Positions 1-6,800 of a stretch of 23,334 nt of DNA are shown here, in pieces. A model generated the notes under the pieces. That model was given only the letters and a program-made list of their open reading frames with translations. It did no database searches and was not told the origin of the DNA. How positions within the stretch are numbered: the stretch's first letter is position 1; every line of letters starts with the position of its first letter. Source of the stretch: JANOBJ01 sp031411575 (GTDB lineage Bacteria; Pseudomonadota; Gammaproteobacteria; Burkholderiales; Burkholderiaceae_C); the NCBI GenBank assembly GCA_031411575.1, contig JANOBJ010000050.1:1-23334 (forward strand), read 5' to 3'. Position numbers and translations under genes: made by a program.

Positions 1-987
1 CGCGCAAATGGTCTGCGCGCCGTACAGCGGCTTGAATTCAAGCAGGTCAGAGTCATCGACCAGCCGCGCCACCACCTCGCGCATGTCCACCGGCTCGCGC
101 AGGTTGTGAGGCATCAGGCCCAACAGTTCGTCGGGGTCAAAGCGGGGCTCTCTTGCTAGAGTTTTTGTAGCTATAGATGACCAGCCGGTGAGCACCAGAA
201 CCTCTTTTGCCACTCCAAGTGCCTGCCGGTCGTCTTCTGCCAGGTATTCACCCAGGCCGGACACGGTGGTGTGCATCTCGGCACCGCCCAGTTCTTCCTC
301 GGTGGCCACTTCACCGGTAGCGGCCATCAACAACGGCGGCCCGGCCAGAAAGGCGCGCGAACGCTTGCGCACCATGATCACCACGTCGCTCAGGCCCGGC
401 ATGTAGGCGCCGCCGGCCGTGCCCGAGCCATGCTGCACGGTAATCACCGGCAGGCCTGCCGCCGACAGCCGCGCCAGGTTGCGGAACAGCGCGCCACCGT
501 GCACAAAGCCTTCGACACGGTACTTCATGAGGTTGGCGCCCGCGCTTTCGACCAGGTGCACAAACGGCAGCCGGTTCTGCAGCGCGATCTCCTGTACGCG
601 CAGGATCTTGTCCAGCCCCATCGGCTGGATGGCGCCGGCGTCGATGCCCGAGTCACTGGCCACCACCATGCAGCGCATGCCACTCACAAACCCGATGCCG
701 GCGATCATGCCGCCGCCAGGCACCGACAGCGCCGGGTCCTTGGTGTCTTGCAAAAAGCCAGCCAGCGCGCACAACGGCAGGTAGGGCGTGCCCGGGTCCA
801 GCAACAGCGCCACGCGCTCGCGCGGCAACAGCTGACCGCGCTTCTCAAACACCGGCCTGGAGCGGGCCGAGGCCTGCGCGGCGCGGTCTTCCAGCGCGCG
901 CATGCCCTCGATGCGCGCCAGCATCGCCGCCCGACGCTGTTGCGCCACTTCGCCCTGCGCGTTCCACGATGAGGCCCACACCGTCAT
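1..987 (-). CDS. Acyl-CoA carboxylase, carboxyltransferase (beta) subunit, partial (C-terminus beyond window)
   Basis: The frame is open from an ATG at 987 to the window edge and gives 329 residues of a protein that is normally about 510-540. Such subunits transfer carboxyl from biotin to an acyl-CoA (propionyl-, methylcrotonyl- or geranyl-CoA) in a cytosolic complex with a biotin carboxylase subunit. The N-terminal crotonase-fold half is recognisable: KRGQLLPRERVALLLDPG (49-66), the glycine-rich GGGMIAGIG (91-99), ESAGANL (147-153), and HGSGTAGGAYMPGLSD (186-201) forming the acyl-CoA oxyanion region, then AGPPLLMAATGE (215-226). The sequence most resembles methylcrotonyl/geranyl-CoA carboxylase types (MccB/AtuC). 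Its ATG overlaps the stop of the upstream SDR (ATGA), so it is probably translationally coupled. Residues 265-278, in the linker between the two halves, are encoded by a copy of a dispersed 41-bp repeat. The exact substrate cannot be decided. Confidence 0.9.
   Translation of the reverse strand, partial: MTVWASSWNAQGEVAQQRRAAMLARIEGMRALEDRAAQASARSRPVFEKRGQLLPRERVALLLDPGTPYLPLCALAGFLQDTKDPALSVPGGGMIAGIGFVSGMRCMVVASDSGIDAGAIQPMGLDKILRVQEIALQNRLPFVHLVESAGANLMKYRVEGFVHGGALFRNLARLSAAGLPVITVQHGSGTAGGAYMPGLSDVVIMVRKRSRAFLAGPPLLMAATGEVATEEELGGAEMHTTVSGLGEYLAEDDRQALGVAKEVLVLTGWSSIATKTLAREPRFDPDELLGLMPHNLREPVDMREVVARLVDDSDLLEFKPLYGAQTICA
155..195 (-). repeat. 41-bp AT-rich dispersed repeat, copy 4 (inside carboxyltransferase CDS)
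   Basis: On the plus strand it reads GCTA (155-158), nine bases, TAGC (168-171), five bases, ATGACC (177-182), then 13 bases ending in AC. The other three copies (6801, 8323, 15641) have exactly the same block spacing. It is translated on the minus strand as residues 265-278 (VLTGWSSIATKTLA) of the carboxyltransferase, in the same frame as the copy inside the DUF2147 gene. It is the most diverged of the four copies. Confidence 0.65.
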
Positions 988-1874
988 GACTGAAACACCT
1001 TAGGAATCTGGTACCGATGAAACCCGTCGAACGGCTTCACCGCGTCGCGTTGCTGCACCTCGGGCGAAGCAGCTACTTCGCCCCAGCCCAGCCGCACCTG
1101 CGGCCGCGCGCCATCTACCCGCAGCACGCTGCCGCTGATGAACGACGCCGCCGGGCTCAGCAAAAACACAATCGCCGCCGATGTCTCGGCCTCATTGCCA
1201 AAGCGCCCGGCCGGCACGGTGTCACGCATCTCGCGCAGCATGGCACCGGCCTCGGGCGGGTAGTGGTCCATGCCGCTGGAGGCGATGTAGCCCGGCGCCA
1301 GCGCATTCACGCGAACGCCCGACTTGGCCCACTCCAGCGCCGCGGTTTCGGTGAAGCTCACCATGCCGGCGCGCGCGGCACCGCTGTGGCCCATGCCTGG
1401 CATCGAGCCCCAGATATCGGCCACGATGTTGACGATGGCGCCGCCCTGCGCCTGCATCGATTGCAGGTAGCACTCGCGCGCCATCAAGAAGCCGCCGGTG
1501 AGGTTGGTATCGATCACCGCCTGCCAGCCCTTGGCGCTGATCGATTCCAGCGGCGTGATGTACTGGCCGCCCGCGTTGTTGACCAGGCCATCGACGCGGC
1601 CATGCGCCAGCACGATCGCCGCCACGGTCGGCTGTACCGCGCTTTCCTGCCGGATGTCGCAGGCATGAAAGCTCGCGCGGCCGCCATCGGCAATGATCTC
1701 GCCGGCCACATCCTGCAGCTTGGCCAGCTGCCGCCCGATCAGCACCACATGCGCGCCCAGACTGGCCAGCTCATGCGCGGTGCAGCGCCCGATCCCCGAG
1801 CCGCCGCCCGTGACGACGATCACCTTGCCCGCGAACAGGCGCGGCGCGAACTGGGAGCGGTAGCGTGTTGTCAT
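984..1874 (-). CDS. SDR-family protein, 2,4-dienoyl-CoA reductase-like, with altered active site
   Basis: A 296-residue short-chain dehydrogenase/reductase with a Rossmann motif TGGGSGIG (22-29) and NNAG (99-102). The C-terminal half (PGYIASSGMDHY, then TVPAGRFG and SGSVLRVDGA) follows the 2,4-dienoyl-CoA reductase (DECR) branch rather than FabG. At the catalytic segment the usual YxxxK reads SGAAR: Ser164 stands at the Tyr position and Arg168 at the Lys position. The DECR Tyr (mammalian Tyr199) is also not seen, the region reading NIVADIWG (149-156). Relatives with this motif are often annotated as citronellol/citronellal dehydrogenases (AtuB/AtuG), which fits an adjacent carboxylase, but function is uncertain. 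Start ATG at 1874 overlaps the stop of the TetR gene by ATGA, and its own stop overlaps the carboxyltransferase start. The three genes form one operon. Confidence 0.88.
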   Translation of the reverse strand: MTTRYRSQFAPRLFAGKVIVVTGGGSGIGRCTAHELASLGAHVVLIGRQLAKLQDVAGEIIADGGRASFHACDIRQESAVQPTVAAIVLAHGRVDGLVNNAGGQYITPLESISAKGWQAVIDTNLTGGFLMARECYLQSMQAQGGAIVNIVADIWGSMPGMGHSGAARAGMVSFTETAALEWAKSGVRVNALAPGYIASSGMDHYPPEAGAMLREMRDTVPAGRFGNEAETSAAIVFLLSPAASFISGSVLRVDGARPQVRLGWGEVAASPEVQQRDAVKPFDGFHRYQIPKVFQS

Positions 1875-2557
1875 GCGTGGGTTCCTTCCCCGATGAAGAG
1901 GGCCATGGCGGCGTCGGTCAGTTCGTCGAGCGACGCGCCCTTGCGGCGGTCAAACCACTGCGCCGACCAGTTCAGCGCGCCAAAGATCAACAGCCGTGCG
2001 AGCTTGACGTCGGCCTGCAGCCGGCCCTCGGCGTGCAACGCCTGCAGCACGGGCGTCCAGGGCGCCTCATACGCGGCCTGCAGCTCGGCCAGTGCCGCGC
2101 GCTGCCGGGCCGTCAACGAGCGCGACTCGTACAGCATCACCGGGATGAAATCGCTGCCGGCGCCCAGCAGCACGTCGAAGTGATTGCGGATCAAAACCCG
2201 CAGCAGTCCGCGCGCGTCGGTCTTTTTATGCTCTGCTTTTTGCAGCGTCTGCTGCTGTCGCAGCATGGCGGAGCGCATGCCCTCGTCCATCACCGCGTAC
2301 AGCAGGACACCCTTGCTCTTGAAGTGATAGAACGGCGAACCGCTCTGCATGCCCACCGCCGCCGCGATGTCGCGCGTGCTGGTGGCGTCAAACCCTTTGC
2401 GCCGAAACAGCCGCGCCGCAGCCGTGACCAGCTCCAGCCGGCGGTTGCCATCATCGCGGTCGTCCAGCGTCTTGCGCGGCCGCCCGCGCGGCCGCTTGCC
2501 CGCCGCGTCAGCGGGGTCCGCGTGTCGTACCGATGCAAGGTCTGGGGGCCGGTCCAT
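1871..2557 (-). CDS. TetR/AcrR-family transcriptional regulator
   Basis: A 228-residue DNA-binding repressor. After a basic, low-complexity N-terminus (KRPRGRPRK, an AT-hook-like stretch) comes the TetR helix-turn-helix: LELVTAAARLFRRKGFDATSTRDIAAAVGM followed by GSPFYHFKSKGVLLYAVMDEG. The C-terminal ligand domain is unclassified. I chose ATG 2557, since the six-codon extension upstream would begin with TTG and sit almost on the predicted promoter. An AGGG lies about ten bases before this ATG, a weak ribosome site. It is the first gene of the regulator-SDR-carboxyltransferase operon and its stop overlaps the SDR start (ATGA). A dyad at 2590-2603 just upstream suggests autoregulation. The inducer is probably an acyl-CoA or terpenoid acid derivative, by analogy with AtuR-like regulators; this is inference. 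Confidence 0.9.
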   Translation of the reverse strand: MDRPPDLASVRHADPADAAGKRPRGRPRKTLDDRDDGNRRLELVTAAARLFRRKGFDATSTRDIAAAVGMQSGSPFYHFKSKGVLLYAVMDEGMRSAMLRQQQTLQKAEHKKTDARGLLRVLIRNHFDVLLGAGSDFIPVMLYESRSLTARQRAALAELQAAYEAPWTPVLQALHAEGRLQADVKLARLLIFGALNWSAQWFDRRKGASLDELTDAAMALFIGEGTHA

Positions 2558-2584
2558 GGAACCGAACCCTATCAAATCGGCGTA

Positions 2585-2610
2585 TTTTTAGCAAGCGGTT
2601 GCTTGGTGAA
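2585..2610 (-). promoter_or_regulatory. Candidate promoter with TetR operator upstream of the TetR-SDR-carboxyltransferase operon
   Basis: An inverted repeat AGCAA-GCGG-TTGCT lies at 2590-2603. On the minus strand it sits between a -35-like TTTTCA (about 2605-2610) and a -10-like TAAAAA (2585-2590), spaced 16 bases apart. This is where a repressor would block RNA polymerase. The adjacent first gene is a TetR regulator, so self-repression is the simplest reading. The promoter hexamers are only about four of six matches each. Confidence 0.45.
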
Positions 2611-2647
2611 AATAAGGGCCTTCAGGCTGCCTGGACAAAAACGGGCT

Positions 2648-3955
2648 TCAACCGGGCGGCGCCGGGCCTCGCAGCGCCGCCATGTCGCCCGCGCGCTGCA
2701 GCAGCAGCTCGCGTTCGCGTGCGTTGCGGGCCAGCGCGGCGGCGCGCTCGAACTCGGCGCGTGCTTCTGGCGCTCGGCCGAGTCTGGCCAGCAGGTCGGC
2801 CCGCACGCTGGGGAGCCACTGGTAGTGTTGCAGCGACTTGTCATCGCGCAGCGCGTCCACAATCTCCAGACCGGCTGCAGGGCCGAAGGCCATGGCCACG
2901 GCCACGGCGCGGTTGAGTTCCACCACGGGTGAGGGCGTGGTCTGGGCCAGCGCGTCGTACAGGGCGGCGATGCGCGGCCAGTCGGTGTCGCCGGCGACCC
3001 GCGCGCGGGCGTGGCAGGCGGCGATGGCGGCCTGCAGGGTATAGGGAGCGAGCGGCTGGCCGCGCGCGGCGCCCAGTGTTTCAGCACGCTCCAGCGCCAC
3101 CAGGCCGCGGCGGATCAGCAGGCGATCCCAGCGGGCGCGGTCTTGCTCCAGCAGCAGCACCGGGCGACCCGCCGCATCCGCGCGGGCAGCCGCGCGCGAG
3201 GCCTGCAACTCCATCAGGGCCACCAGGCCGTGCACCTCGGGCTCGGTGGGCGCCAGTTCGGCCAGCACGCGGCCCAGGCGCAGGGCCTCACGGGTCAGCT
3301 CCGGGCGCATCCAGTCTTCGCCGGCGGTCGCGGTGTAGCCTTCGTTGAACACCAGGTACACCACTTCCAGTACCGAGGCCAGGCGTGCGGCCAGCTCGGC
3401 GCCACGCGGCACCTCGTAGGGCACGCGCGCCTCGCCCAGCGTCCGCTTGGCCCGCACGATGCGCTGCGCGATGGTGGCCTCGGGCACCAGGAAGGCGCGC
3501 GCGATTTCATGCGTGGTCAGGCCGCCCAGCAGCTTCAGCGTCAGGGCGACGCGCGCCTCGGCGGACAGCACCGGGTGGCAGGCGGTGAAGATCAACCGCA
3601 GCAGGTCGTCGCCAATGTCGTCCTGCCGCGCGGCGTCTAGCGCATCGACAAAATCCGGCACGATCAGGGCCTCTTGCGCTTCGAGGTCGTGCCCGATCTG
3701 CTCGAGCTTCCGGTCCAGCCGCTTGTTGCGGCGCAACCGATCGAGCGCCCGGTGCTTGGCGGTGGTCATGAGCCAGGCGCCCGGTTTGTCCGGCACGCCG
3801 TCAGTGGGCCAGTGCTCCAGCGCGGCCACCAGCGCGTCCTGCGCCAGTTCTTCGGCCAGGCCGATGTCGCGCACCAGGCGCGCGACACTGGCCACGATCT
3901 TGGCGGATTCGATGCGCCAGACTGCAGCGATGGCCTGATGCGTGGCGGAGTGCAT
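2648..3955 (-). CDS. ECF42-type RNA polymerase sigma factor with long C-terminal extension
   Basis: A 435-residue sigma factor, about twice the size of a normal ECF sigma. Region 2 (about residues 10-80) includes GLAEELAQDALVAALEHWP and PGAWLMTTAKHRALDRLRR. Region 4 (about 125-175) includes LSAEARVALTLKLLGGLTTHEIARAFLVPEATIAQRIVRAKR. The remaining ~255 residues form the helical, TPR-like extension typical of the ECF42 group (YLVFNEGYTAT at 200-210, ELNRAVAVAMAFGPAAGLEIVDAL, and a final TPR-like RLGRAPEARAEFERAAALARN). ECF42 factors lack an anti-sigma partner and occur beside DGPF/YciI proteins, exactly as here. It is the last gene of an operon (yciI, SRPBCC, VOC, sigma) and starts 23 bases after the VOC stop. 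A match to the ECF42 promoter consensus at 5489-5515 suggests autoregulation. The activating signal is unknown. Confidence 0.92.
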   Translation of the reverse strand: MHSATHQAIAAVWRIESAKIVASVARLVRDIGLAEELAQDALVAALEHWPTDGVPDKPGAWLMTTAKHRALDRLRRNKRLDRKLEQIGHDLEAQEALIVPDFVDALDAARQDDIGDDLLRLIFTACHPVLSAEARVALTLKLLGGLTTHEIARAFLVPEATIAQRIVRAKRTLGEARVPYEVPRGAELAARLASVLEVVYLVFNEGYTATAGEDWMRPELTREALRLGRVLAELAPTEPEVHGLVALMELQASRAAARADAAGRPVLLLEQDRARWDRLLIRRGLVALERAETLGAARGQPLAPYTLQAAIAACHARARVAGDTDWPRIAALYDALAQTTPSPVVELNRAVAVAMAFGPAAGLEIVDALRDDKSLQHYQWLPSVRADLLARLGRAPEARAEFERAAALARNARERELLLQRAGDMAALRGPAPPG

Positions 3956-3978
3956 GAGGCGATCTTCTCAGACTGGCG

Positions 3979-4392
3979 TCAAGCCTGTGGGGGTGCTGCA
4001 TTCGGGTCCATCCAGAACACCTCCCAGGTATGGCCGTCCAGATCGGTGAAGCCGTGGCTGTACATGAAGCCGTGGTCCTGCGGCGGGTTGGGCGCGGTGC
4101 CACCAGCGGCCAGTGCCTTTGTCACCATATCGTCCACCTCCGCCCGGCTCTCGCACGCCAGGGCGATCAGCACCTCGGTGCTCTGGGTGGCGTCGGCGAC
4201 GGGCTTTCGGATGAAGGTCTGGAAGAAGCTTTCGATCAGCAGCATGGCGTAGCTGTGGTCTTCGCTGATGACCATGCAGGCGCCCTGCTCGTTGGTGAAC
4301 TGTGGGTTGAACGAGAAGCCGAGTTTTTTGAAGAAGGCCTGGCTGTTCTCCATGTTGCGGATGGGCAGGTTGATGAAGACTTGGCGGGACAT
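3979..4392 (-). CDS. VOC-superfamily (glyoxalase/bleomycin-resistance-like) protein
   Basis: A 137-residue single-domain vicinal-oxygen-chelate protein of the COG3607 type. It begins MSRQVFINLPIRNMENSQAFF, the first beta-alpha-beta unit, and ends with the second half FTDLDGHTWEVFWMDP, a hallmark of this family. An in-frame ATG 39 bases upstream exists, but ATG 4392 has a good AGGAG ribosome site seven bases ahead and matches the usual family N-terminus. No enzymatic activity can be assigned: these small members often lack known substrates. It lies between the SRPBCC gene (65-base gap) and the sigma gene (23-base gap). VOC, SRPBCC and DGPF proteins are recurrent partners of ECF42 sigma factors, so it is likely a member of that regulon. 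Confidence 0.88.
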   Translation of the reverse strand: MSRQVFINLPIRNMENSQAFFKKLGFSFNPQFTNEQGACMVISEDHSYAMLLIESFFQTFIRKPVADATQSTEVLIALACESRAEVDDMVTKALAAGGTAPNPPQDHGFMYSHGFTDLDGHTWEVFWMDPNAAPPQA

Positions 4393-4457
4393 GTTGCGCT
4401 CCTGGAAAAGGTGGGTAAAGGATGCGTACAAAGGGGATGGGTCAGCGGGTAACGGCG

Positions 4458-4991
4458 TCAGGCCTTCTCGGCCTTCGCCCGCAGGTTGGCCAGGCCAGCC
4501 TCAAAATCGCGGCCGATCATGCGGTCCATGTTCATGAACACGCCGACCAGCTTGGCCATGAACGGGCTGGGCCCGTGCATCGCCCAGGTAACCTCGGTGG
4601 TGGCGCCGTTGGGCGCCAGGGTGAACTCCACCGTGTTGTGGCCTTCGAAGGGTTCGATCATGTCGAGCTTCATGGTCACCTTTTGTGGCGGCGACGACTC
4701 GACGATCTGGATGCTGCCCTTGCCGACATCCTTGTTGCCCTGGAAGTCGTAGCCCGCACCAGGCCCGCTGGCCGGTCCGCGGTAGGTGCCTTCGACGTTT
4801 GGATCCTTCAGGTTGTAGGGGTTCCAGGTGTTGAACTGCCGCATGTCGTTGATCAGCGGGTACAAGCGCTCGGCAGTCGCTTCGATGCTGGCGCTGCGCT
4901 GCACGCGGAAGGTGTCGGGCCGGCTGGCGGCATAGGCCAGCACGCCGGCAATCGCCAACACAATCGCCGACAGGATGAGGGTCTTGGTCAT
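4458..4991 (-). CDS. SRPBCC (START/Bet v1-like) family protein with N-terminal membrane segment
   Basis: A 177-residue protein with one hydrophobic helix at about residues 4-22 (LILSAIVLAIAGVLAYAA), probably a signal anchor or uncleaved signal. A polyketide-cyclase/SRPBCC ligand-binding fold follows: FRVQRSASIEATAERLYPLIND, then FNTWNPY, and the C-terminal helix FMAKLVGVFMNMDRMIGRDFEAGLANLRAKAE. Its fold holds hydrophobic ligands in a cavity, but the ligand is unknown. ATG 4991 is preceded by AAGGAG with suitable spacing. It starts 13 bases after the upstream yciI stop, so it belongs to the ECF42 operon. The membrane helix would put the cavity on the periplasmic side of the inner membrane, which is inference. 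Confidence 0.88.
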   Translation of the reverse strand: MTKTLILSAIVLAIAGVLAYAASRPDTFRVQRSASIEATAERLYPLINDMRQFNTWNPYNLKDPNVEGTYRGPASGPGAGYDFQGNKDVGKGSIQIVESSPPQKVTMKLDMIEPFEGHNTVEFTLAPNGATTEVTWAMHGPSPFMAKLVGVFMNMDRMIGRDFEAGLANLRAKAEKA

Positions 4992-5004
4992 GGCGATCTC
5001 CTTC

Positions 5005-5433
5005 CTACTGCTGGCTCGGGGTGTTCATCTGGCGGAAACGCTCAACCGATTCGCTGGGCGTGAAGTCGTCCAGTTCATACAGCTGGCGCACTTCGATCAC
5101 GGCCGGCTGGCCCTCGCCCACGGGGTTGGGGAAGCGGCGCGACCATTCCAGCGCCTCTTGCCGGCTGCGCACCTGGATCGTGGTGAAGCCGGCGATCAGC
5201 TCCTTGGCCTCGGCGAAGGGGCCGTCCATCACGGTGCGCTTGTCGCCGGCACCGTAGTGGATGCGCCAGCCCTTGCGGCTGGGCTGCAGGCCGCTGGCGT
5301 CCAGCAGCACGCCGGCTTGCGCCAGCTGCTCGTGGTCGTCGGCCATGGCGGCCATCAGCTTCTCGTCGGGCGTCTGCGGAGTGGTCTCGGCCTCGAACTC
5401 GGGTGTTGATTTGACGATGATCATGAAGCGCAT
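5005..5433 (-). CDS. YciI/DGPF-family protein (ECF42 partner), first
   Basis: A 142-residue YciI-like (YCII-related) protein with the signature DGPF at residues 70-73 in TVMDGPFAEAKELIAGF. It starts MRFMIIVKST at ATG 5433, with AGGAG seven bases upstream. A 47-codon upstream extension of the frame has no family similarity and was rejected. DGPF proteins are ferredoxin-like small proteins, proposed to be enzymes or sensors, that are encoded next to ECF42 sigma factors. Their biochemical role is not established. It is the first gene downstream of the predicted ECF42-type promoter (5489-5515), and its stop is 13 bases before the SRPBCC gene. The C-terminal tail after residue 115 is longer than in the second copy. 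Confidence 0.9.
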   Translation of the reverse strand: MRFMIIVKSTPEFEAETTPQTPDEKLMAAMADDHEQLAQAGVLLDASGLQPSRKGWRIHYGAGDKRTVMDGPFAEAKELIAGFTTIQVRSRQEALEWSRRFPNPVGEGQPAVIEVRQLYELDDFTPSESVERFRQMNTPSQQ

Positions 5434-5488
5434 GGCGGTTCTCCTGGGGTTGGCGATGCAGAGCGGTTTTGGCGAGCTCTGCAGGTAC

Positions 5489-5515
5489 GACGATCCAGCC
5501 ACGGCCAAATCGACA
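5489..5515 (-). promoter_or_regulatory. Predicted ECF42-type promoter upstream of the yciI-SRPBCC-VOC-sigma operon
   Basis: On the minus strand TGTCGA (5515-5510) is followed by exactly 17 bases and then CGTC (5492-5489). From memory of published work on ECF42 in Streptomyces venezuelae, the consensus is TGTCGA at -35 and CG(A/T)C at -10. The element sits in the 144-base gap between the two yciI genes and points at the yciI start about 56 bases downstream. I see no equivalent before the other yciI gene or the HSDL2-like SDR. Confidence 0.62.
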
Positions 5516-5577
5516 TCGCACCGCCCGTCACTGCAAAAAAAGACTCCGCCCGCCATCGGCCCATGCCCGGGCAACGG

Positions 5578-5931
5578 CTACTCGTAGCAGGGGCCGGTCT
5601 GCCGCACCTCAACCGTGGCCCACTGTGCAGCCGGGCAGTCGCGCGCGATGGCGACCGCTTCTTCAAACGTCTTGCAGTTGAGCATGAAGAAGCCACCCAC
5701 CATTTCCTTGGCTTCGGCAAACGGGCCGTCGAGCACCTGTGCGCGGCCCCCGCGCAGTTGCACGCGGGCGGCGTGCGTGGTCGAGGCCAGTGACTCCACC
5801 GCCAGCAGCAAGCCCTGGTCTTGCAGGCCCTTGGCAAAACCCACCATGTCGTCGTAGACCGCATGGCCCTCGGCTTCAGTGCGTGCGGCACGCTGGCCGG
5901 GGGGTTCCTGGATCAACAGCAGGTACGGCAT
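5578..5931 (-). CDS. YciI/DGPF-family protein (ECF42 partner), second
   Basis: A 117-residue paralogue of the neighbouring DGPF protein, beginning MPYLLLIQEPPGQR and carrying DGPF at residues 68-71 in QVLDGPFAEAKEMVGGFFML. The spacing between start and motif is the same as in the other copy to within two residues, so the two arose from one family. They share little outside the motif region, which argues against a recent duplication. ATG 5931 follows GAGGACA. It lies upstream of the predicted ECF42 promoter and 26 bases after the stop of the HSDL2-like SDR, so it may be transcribed with that gene instead. Function is unknown beyond its association with ECF42 sigma factors. Confidence 0.88.
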   Translation of the reverse strand: MPYLLLIQEPPGQRAARTEAEGHAVYDDMVGFAKGLQDQGLLLAVESLASTTHAARVQLRGGRAQVLDGPFAEAKEMVGGFFMLNCKTFEEAVAIARDCPAAQWATVEVRQTGPCYE

Positions 5932-5957
5932 GACATGTCCTCTAGAGCCAGTTCACA

Positions 5958-6785
5958 TCAGTCAACAAAGAAGTCGGGAATGAACGACTTGGTACCCGGC
6001 TTGACCGAGTATTTTTCCAGATCGGTCACGCCGTGGGCAGCCAGCAATTCGTCATCGATGTAAAAGTTGCCGCTGTGGGCGCTGGGCCCGGTCAGCACAA
6101 AATACGCAGCGTCGGCCAGGATCTCCGGCTTGCGGCACAGGTTCAGGTCGACGCCGGGGATCATCTGTAGCGCGGCGGTGGCAATCGCGGTGCGCGGCCA
6201 CAGGCTGTTGACGGCGATGCCGTACTGCTTGAATTCGCCCGCGTGGCCCAGCGTGCACATGCTCATGCCGTACTTGGCCATGGTGTACGCGGTGTGCGGC
6301 GCGAACCAGTGGGTCTTCATCGACAGCGGTGGCGACAGGTTGAGCACGTGCGGGTTGCGCCCGGCGGCGGCGGATTTCTTCAGCTCGGGCAGGCAGGACT
6401 GGGTGCACAGGTAGGTGCCGCGCGCGTTGACGCCGTTCATCAGGTCGTAGCGCTTCATCGGCGTGTGCTCGGTGTCGGTCAGGCTGATGGCACTGGCGTT
6501 GTTGACCAGGATGTCGATGCCGCCAAACGTGGCCACGGCCTTGGCCACGGCGGCCAGCACCGCGTCTTCTTCGCGAATGTCCACCTGCAGCGGCAGGGCC
6601 TTGCCGCCGGCCGCTTCGATCTGTTGCGCGGCGCTGTAGATGGTGCCGGGGAGCTTGGGATTGGTGTCGGTGGTCTTGGCGGCGATGACGATGTTGGCAC
6701 CGTCGGCCGCGGCTCGCCTGGCGATTGCAAGGCCGATGCCGCGCGACGCGCCGCTGATGAAAAGTGTTTTTCCCTTGAGACTCAT
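5958..6785 (-). CDS. SDR-family oxidoreductase, HSDL2-like
   Basis: A 275-residue NAD(P)-dependent oxidoreductase closely resembling the dehydrogenase part of hydroxysteroid dehydrogenase-like protein 2. It has SGASRGIG (11-18), NNAS (95-98), the diagnostic NLSPPLSMKTHWF (149-161) carrying Ser151, and an intact catalytic YTMAK (Tyr167, Lys171). The family signature NSLWPRTAIATAA follows. The eukaryotic SCP2 domain is absent, as is usual in bacteria. Relatives are linked to fatty-acid or steroid-like substrates, but the reaction is not established. ATG 6785 has AAGGAG six bases upstream, and the dispersed 41-bp repeat ends exactly 15 bases before the ATG. Downstream, yciI begins after 26 bases, so the two may share a transcript. 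Confidence 0.92.
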   Translation of the reverse strand: MSLKGKTLFISGASRGIGLAIARRAAADGANIVIAAKTTDTNPKLPGTIYSAAQQIEAAGGKALPLQVDIREEDAVLAAVAKAVATFGGIDILVNNASAISLTDTEHTPMKRYDLMNGVNARGTYLCTQSCLPELKKSAAAGRNPHVLNLSPPLSMKTHWFAPHTAYTMAKYGMSMCTLGHAGEFKQYGIAVNSLWPRTAIATAALQMIPGVDLNLCRKPEILADAAYFVLTGPSAHSGNFYIDDELLAAHGVTDLEKYSVKPGTKSFIPDFFVD

Positions 6786-6800
6786 GGCTGACTCCTTGAC

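Noticed and set aside
271..972. Plus-strand open frame opposite the carboxyltransferase
   Set aside because: Low-complexity His/Arg-rich product and no ribosome site; the minus strand encodes a clear enzyme.
2623..2633. CAGGC-T-GCCTG inverted repeat after the sigma gene as terminator
   Set aside because: Very short stem, almost no loop and no T-tract in the right position.
5434..5574. 47-codon N-terminal extension of the first yciI
   Set aside because: No family similarity; the AGGAG-spaced ATG at 5433 matches the family start, and the extension overlaps the predicted promoter.
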